Below, one piece after another: positions 6,501 to 7,961 of a DNA stretch of 7,961 bases. The stretch covers positions 1-7,961 of the forward strand of contig DEAW01000192.1 of assembly GCA_002348315.1 (NCBI GenBank), written 5' to 3'. Position numbers and translations under genes: made by a program. The notes under the pieces are model-generated. The model saw only the letters and a program-made list of their open reading frames with translations, ran no database searches and had not been told where the DNA came from. The DNA comes from Planctomycetaceae bacterium UBA2972 (GTDB lineage: Bacteria > Planctomycetota > Planctomycetia > Pirellulales > Pirellulaceae). Position 1 is the first letter of the stretch; every line of letters begins with the position of its first letter.

Positions 6501-7961
6501 GATACAAGCGGTCTTACTATTGGCGAACGCCACCATCCCCTGACCTGCATTGCCCTGCTGCTCGGCATTCCGCAGTATATCTGTCACAAGCTCCTCTGAA
6601 TAATCAGGAGTCATACCGATGATATTCGGAGGCGAGTCAGTTTTTTCAGATTCTGTGCGCAGCCAGCGAATCATGGTGGGACCCGCATCCGGAGGCAAGG
6701 CATGCTGACTCCAGGGATGGCTGGGGCCTCGTAAAATCCTCACCCAGTCGATAGGCCCTGAACTTCCCAACTGTCCGGACACCAATCGTCCGATACCTAA
6801 CTTTCCCGGCGTTGCTTCTCCCGCTATGAATTCAACCGCCTGACTGGCTACCAATTTCCCATCCACATAAAGCCGCACCAATTTTTCTTCATAAATCATG
6901 CCGACAGTATGCGGTTTACCGTCAGCAATCACAGCGTCTGTATGGACGTGATCAGGCTTCATCCCCGGTGCAAACAGCGTAAACGTGCCTGTACCAAACA
7001 TTGAGAAGATCTCCCAATGTCGAAATGACTTTTTTTCATCGCATGCCACGATGATGTTATAGTTTGCTTTACTGGGAAAAGTCACTCGAGCTTCCACGGT
7101 AATCGCAGGCACTCGAATTCGCTCATTATTATCTACCAGGACTCCCGTCGGTTTAATGCGTACAGCCGCACCTTGCTCCGGTGACCAGGTAACCGGAGTC
7201 GGCTTTGGCCCAGCTGGCTTGCCTTCCAATTGCGGTCGCAGCCACTGCAAGCCGTTGAGATTATCACGCAGTCGCAGTTCAACATCATCCTGCGTGTGAC
7301 CAATGATTCCGACGGGACCGTCGTATCCGGAATCCTTGATAATTTTAAGTAGTTTCAGATCCAGATCTCCTTCACCAAGAGGAAGGATTTTCATTCCCAT
7401 CTTATCTCCGTCGCGCGTCGTCCCGTTGAGATTCAGACACAAGAGATGAGGCAGCATCGATTTCAAGTCCGCTTCGAACAAATCGATGCGAGGGTGGCAA
7501 TGATGTTGGTTGTAGACGATTCCAACATTATCAATTTTGTGATGTGTTTTAAGGTATTCACAGACGGCAACCATGTTCGGAGGGTCACCGGCCCAACCTC
7601 CATGGTTATAAAGCCCCACTTTACTCCCCATTTTTTTTGCTCGAGCGATAACGGGCAGGCATGCTTCGGCAGCCTGTTTCACTCGTTGTTGCTGAGGACC
7701 TTCGGCAGGCTGAGGGATCATATACCAAACCTGGGGGCTCAGCTTGTGTTTTTCAAACAGCTTAAATGCTTCTTCCTGCACCGCCCAAAACGCAAAGTAC
7801 TCCAGACCATGTTTTTTGTACTCAAGTATTTCCTGTTCAAAGGTGGGAATATGCTCGTCACGCCAGTCATAGGCAATCTTCTTGAGCCCTAATTTGGCAC
7901 ACATCGCAGCACGTTCGGCAGGCCCGCGTTTCTTGCCATCAAACGGCACGATGCACCAGGC
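3549..7961 (-). CDS. Giant isomerase-LamG-cytochrome c-DUF6797-propeller-cupredoxin fusion, 5' end missing
   Basis: One uninterrupted frame runs to the right edge. The GTG at 7949 is an internal Val in AWCIVPFDGKKRG, so the start and any signal peptide are outside. With that Val as residue 1: 1-242 is a sugar phosphate isomerase/epimerase-like TIM barrel (NHGGW, GIVYNQHHCH); 258-410 is LamG/concanavalin-like (VEARVTF, RLYVDGKLV, IDWVRILRG); 450-606 is a Pirellula/Verrucomicrobium-type heme domain with CINCH at 482-486 and MPQNL at 581-585 as probable distal Met; 612-850 is DUF6797-like; 860-1185 is a soluble-dehydrogenase-type beta-propeller with an Asp-rich DLDDDGDAD loop at 960-968; 1190-1300 is probably Ig-like; 1345-1466 is an azurin/plastocyanin-like domain with His1382, Cys1450, His1455 and Met1459. 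It probably acts in the periplasm, oxidising a sugar or related compound and moving electrons between heme and copper (inference). The domain calls are from motifs; DUF6797 is the least certain. A small gene and a sulfatase follow on the same strand. Confidence 0.9.
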   Translation of the reverse strand, partial: AWCIVPFDGKKRGPAERAAMCAKLGLKKIAYDWRDEHIPTFEQEILEYKKHGLEYFAFWAVQEEAFKLFEKHKLSPQVWYMIPQPAEGPQQQRVKQAAEACLPVIARAKKMGSKVGLYNHGGWAGDPPNMVAVCEYLKTHHKIDNVGIVYNQHHCHPRIDLFEADLKSMLPHLLCLNLNGTTRDGDKMGMKILPLGEGDLDLKLLKIIKDSGYDGPVGIIGHTQDDVELRLRDNLNGLQWLRPQLEGKPAGPKPTPVTWSPEQGAAVRIKPTGVLVDNNERIRVPAITVEARVTFPSKANYNIIVACDEKKSFRHWEIFSMFGTGTFTLFAPGMKPDHVHTDAVIADGKPHTVGMIYEEKLVRLYVDGKLVASQAVEFIAGEATPGKLGIGRLVSGQLGSSGPIDWVRILRGPSHPWSQHALPPDAGPTMIRWLRTESEKTDSPPNIIGMTPDYSEELVTDILRNAEQQGNAGQGMVAFANSKTACINCHRVGSVGGTVGPELTRLALERKPHEIVESLLWPKRKIDEKYKAHALITADGDTLSGYVLKRDQEKILFRDPTKGPEHQVEILVDDIDAEREVGTLMPQNLVGSMSYGQVFDLVSFLLDLGKSEKIELAEVETVLEHATAHVHGAAEFAYDNQPLPASRHIYSNHPINRDREYDFYAKESEFFRQMLVKGERVPPVVMSFPGLDGGQQGHWGNQDEETWKRDAWNKVDLGNMLSGVFRGNGVTINRGITVRIGDQQELACVFNPETLSYEMVWKDGFIKFSNIRHGFLVGVPMDGTPVEFPEKGLTVEGKKLEGTMKFHGLYRAGNRVYFNYTLNGKTYLDSPWVKDGKFVREFQLREEALPESFFTGLGESEPEVITTEITHGTDGPYAIDTFKLPLDNPWNVPVMGSGLVILPNGDALLATMHGDVWKVENLQYPSKEARWSRFATGLHQPLGLHVDEDGIFVLCRDQLVRLWDLDDDGDADFYECYSDAHNTSAGGHDFICGLERGADGSFYTASGADGVYRISGDGSKAEIVATGFRNPDGIGLTPDGLLTIPCAEGEWTPASMICAMKISDKSVPHFGFRGPKDGETPNLPLVYLPRGLDNQTGGQQSVNSDRWGPLNGQLLHFSFGTGNHFLILKDEVEGQLQGAVVRLPGDFLSGIHRGRFSPKDGQLYVTGMQGWGCYTPEDGCFQRVRYTGGSVQVPTGFRLHKNGIRLDFAEPLDKALATEVRSHFAMTWNYRFGPQYGSPEYSTKHLGMIGHDVLPIQSAHVLDGGTSLFLEIPEIQPANQIHLRVQTAPGVFSELFITAHQLDQSSFIDAPGLVALDNKPLNPHPIINDIVLATKVVPNPFAPVIGDARPVTIQAANNLSFATKTIKAKAGETLALTFDNPDVVPHNWALLKPGTLPRVGALANKLISDPEAAIKQYIPDTTDVIAFTDIVLPKQQFTIYFTVPEQPGKYPYLCTFPGHWLVMNGILEVE
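3573..3602 (-). other. Type 1 copper site C-x4-H-x3-M of the cupredoxin domain
   Basis: The codons encode Cys1450, His1455 and Met1459 with the C-x4-H-x3-M spacing known from azurin. The fourth ligand is probably His1382 in VVPHNWAL. All four blue-copper ligands are thus present, so the domain should bind copper and not be a bare fold. Confidence 0.85.
6492..6506 (-). other. Heme c attachment site CINCH
   Basis: The minus strand reads TGT ATC AAT TGT CAT, giving C-I-N-C-H, the CxxCH motif for covalent heme. It implies export to the periplasm and a cytochrome c maturation system elsewhere in the genome. The context (VGPELTRLA after the motif, LMPQNLVG about 95 residues on) matches the planctomycete heme-binding domain. 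Confidence 0.92.

Noticed and set aside
7446..7892. A 148-residue open frame on the plus strand
   Set aside because: It lies antisense to the TIM-barrel domain, has no good ribosome site seen, and its sequence looks like an antisense shadow.

Overview
The window looks like a piece of a Planctomycetota chromosome, most like the Planctomycetaceae (Gimesia/Rubinisphaera type). This is judged from protein style only. It holds paired secreted type I sulfatases, a giant secreted protein combining a Pirellula/Verrucomicrobium-type heme domain with a DUF6797-like region and a dehydrogenase-type propeller, and small secreted PDZ-like proteins. I see no rRNA, tRNA, CRISPR array, IS element or phage gene.

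Layout. On the plus strand are a sulfatase cut by the left edge (3-1388) and a small secreted half-PDZ protein (1437-1793). On the minus strand, read from the right edge, are a huge multidomain protein cut by the right edge (3549-7961), a small secreted lysine-rich protein that appears frameshifted (3248-3464), and a second complete sulfatase (1803-3218). The two groups converge at about 1794-1802 with only 9 bases between stop codons.

How the parts may work together (inference). The sulfatases would remove sulfate esters from sulfated glycans outside the cytoplasm. The giant protein carries, in order, a xylose-isomerase-like TIM barrel, a LamG/concanavalin-like domain, a c-type heme domain (CxxCH), a DUF6797-like region, a soluble-dehydrogenase-like beta-propeller and an azurin-like type 1 copper domain. 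It could bind a sugar, oxidise it and pass electrons between heme and copper within one chain. The small gene and the second sulfatase follow it on the same strand with gaps of 84 and 29 bases, so one transcript is plausible.

The points most worth a second look are the isomerase-to-cupredoxin fusion, the apparent frameshift in the 71-residue secreted protein, the permuted or doubly truncated PDZ protein, and the apparent loss of the usual metal-binding Glu residues in the TIM barrel. The genes at both window edges continue outside: the first possible start codons seen there (TTG at 27, GTG at 7949) lie inside conserved domain sequence and are not true starts.
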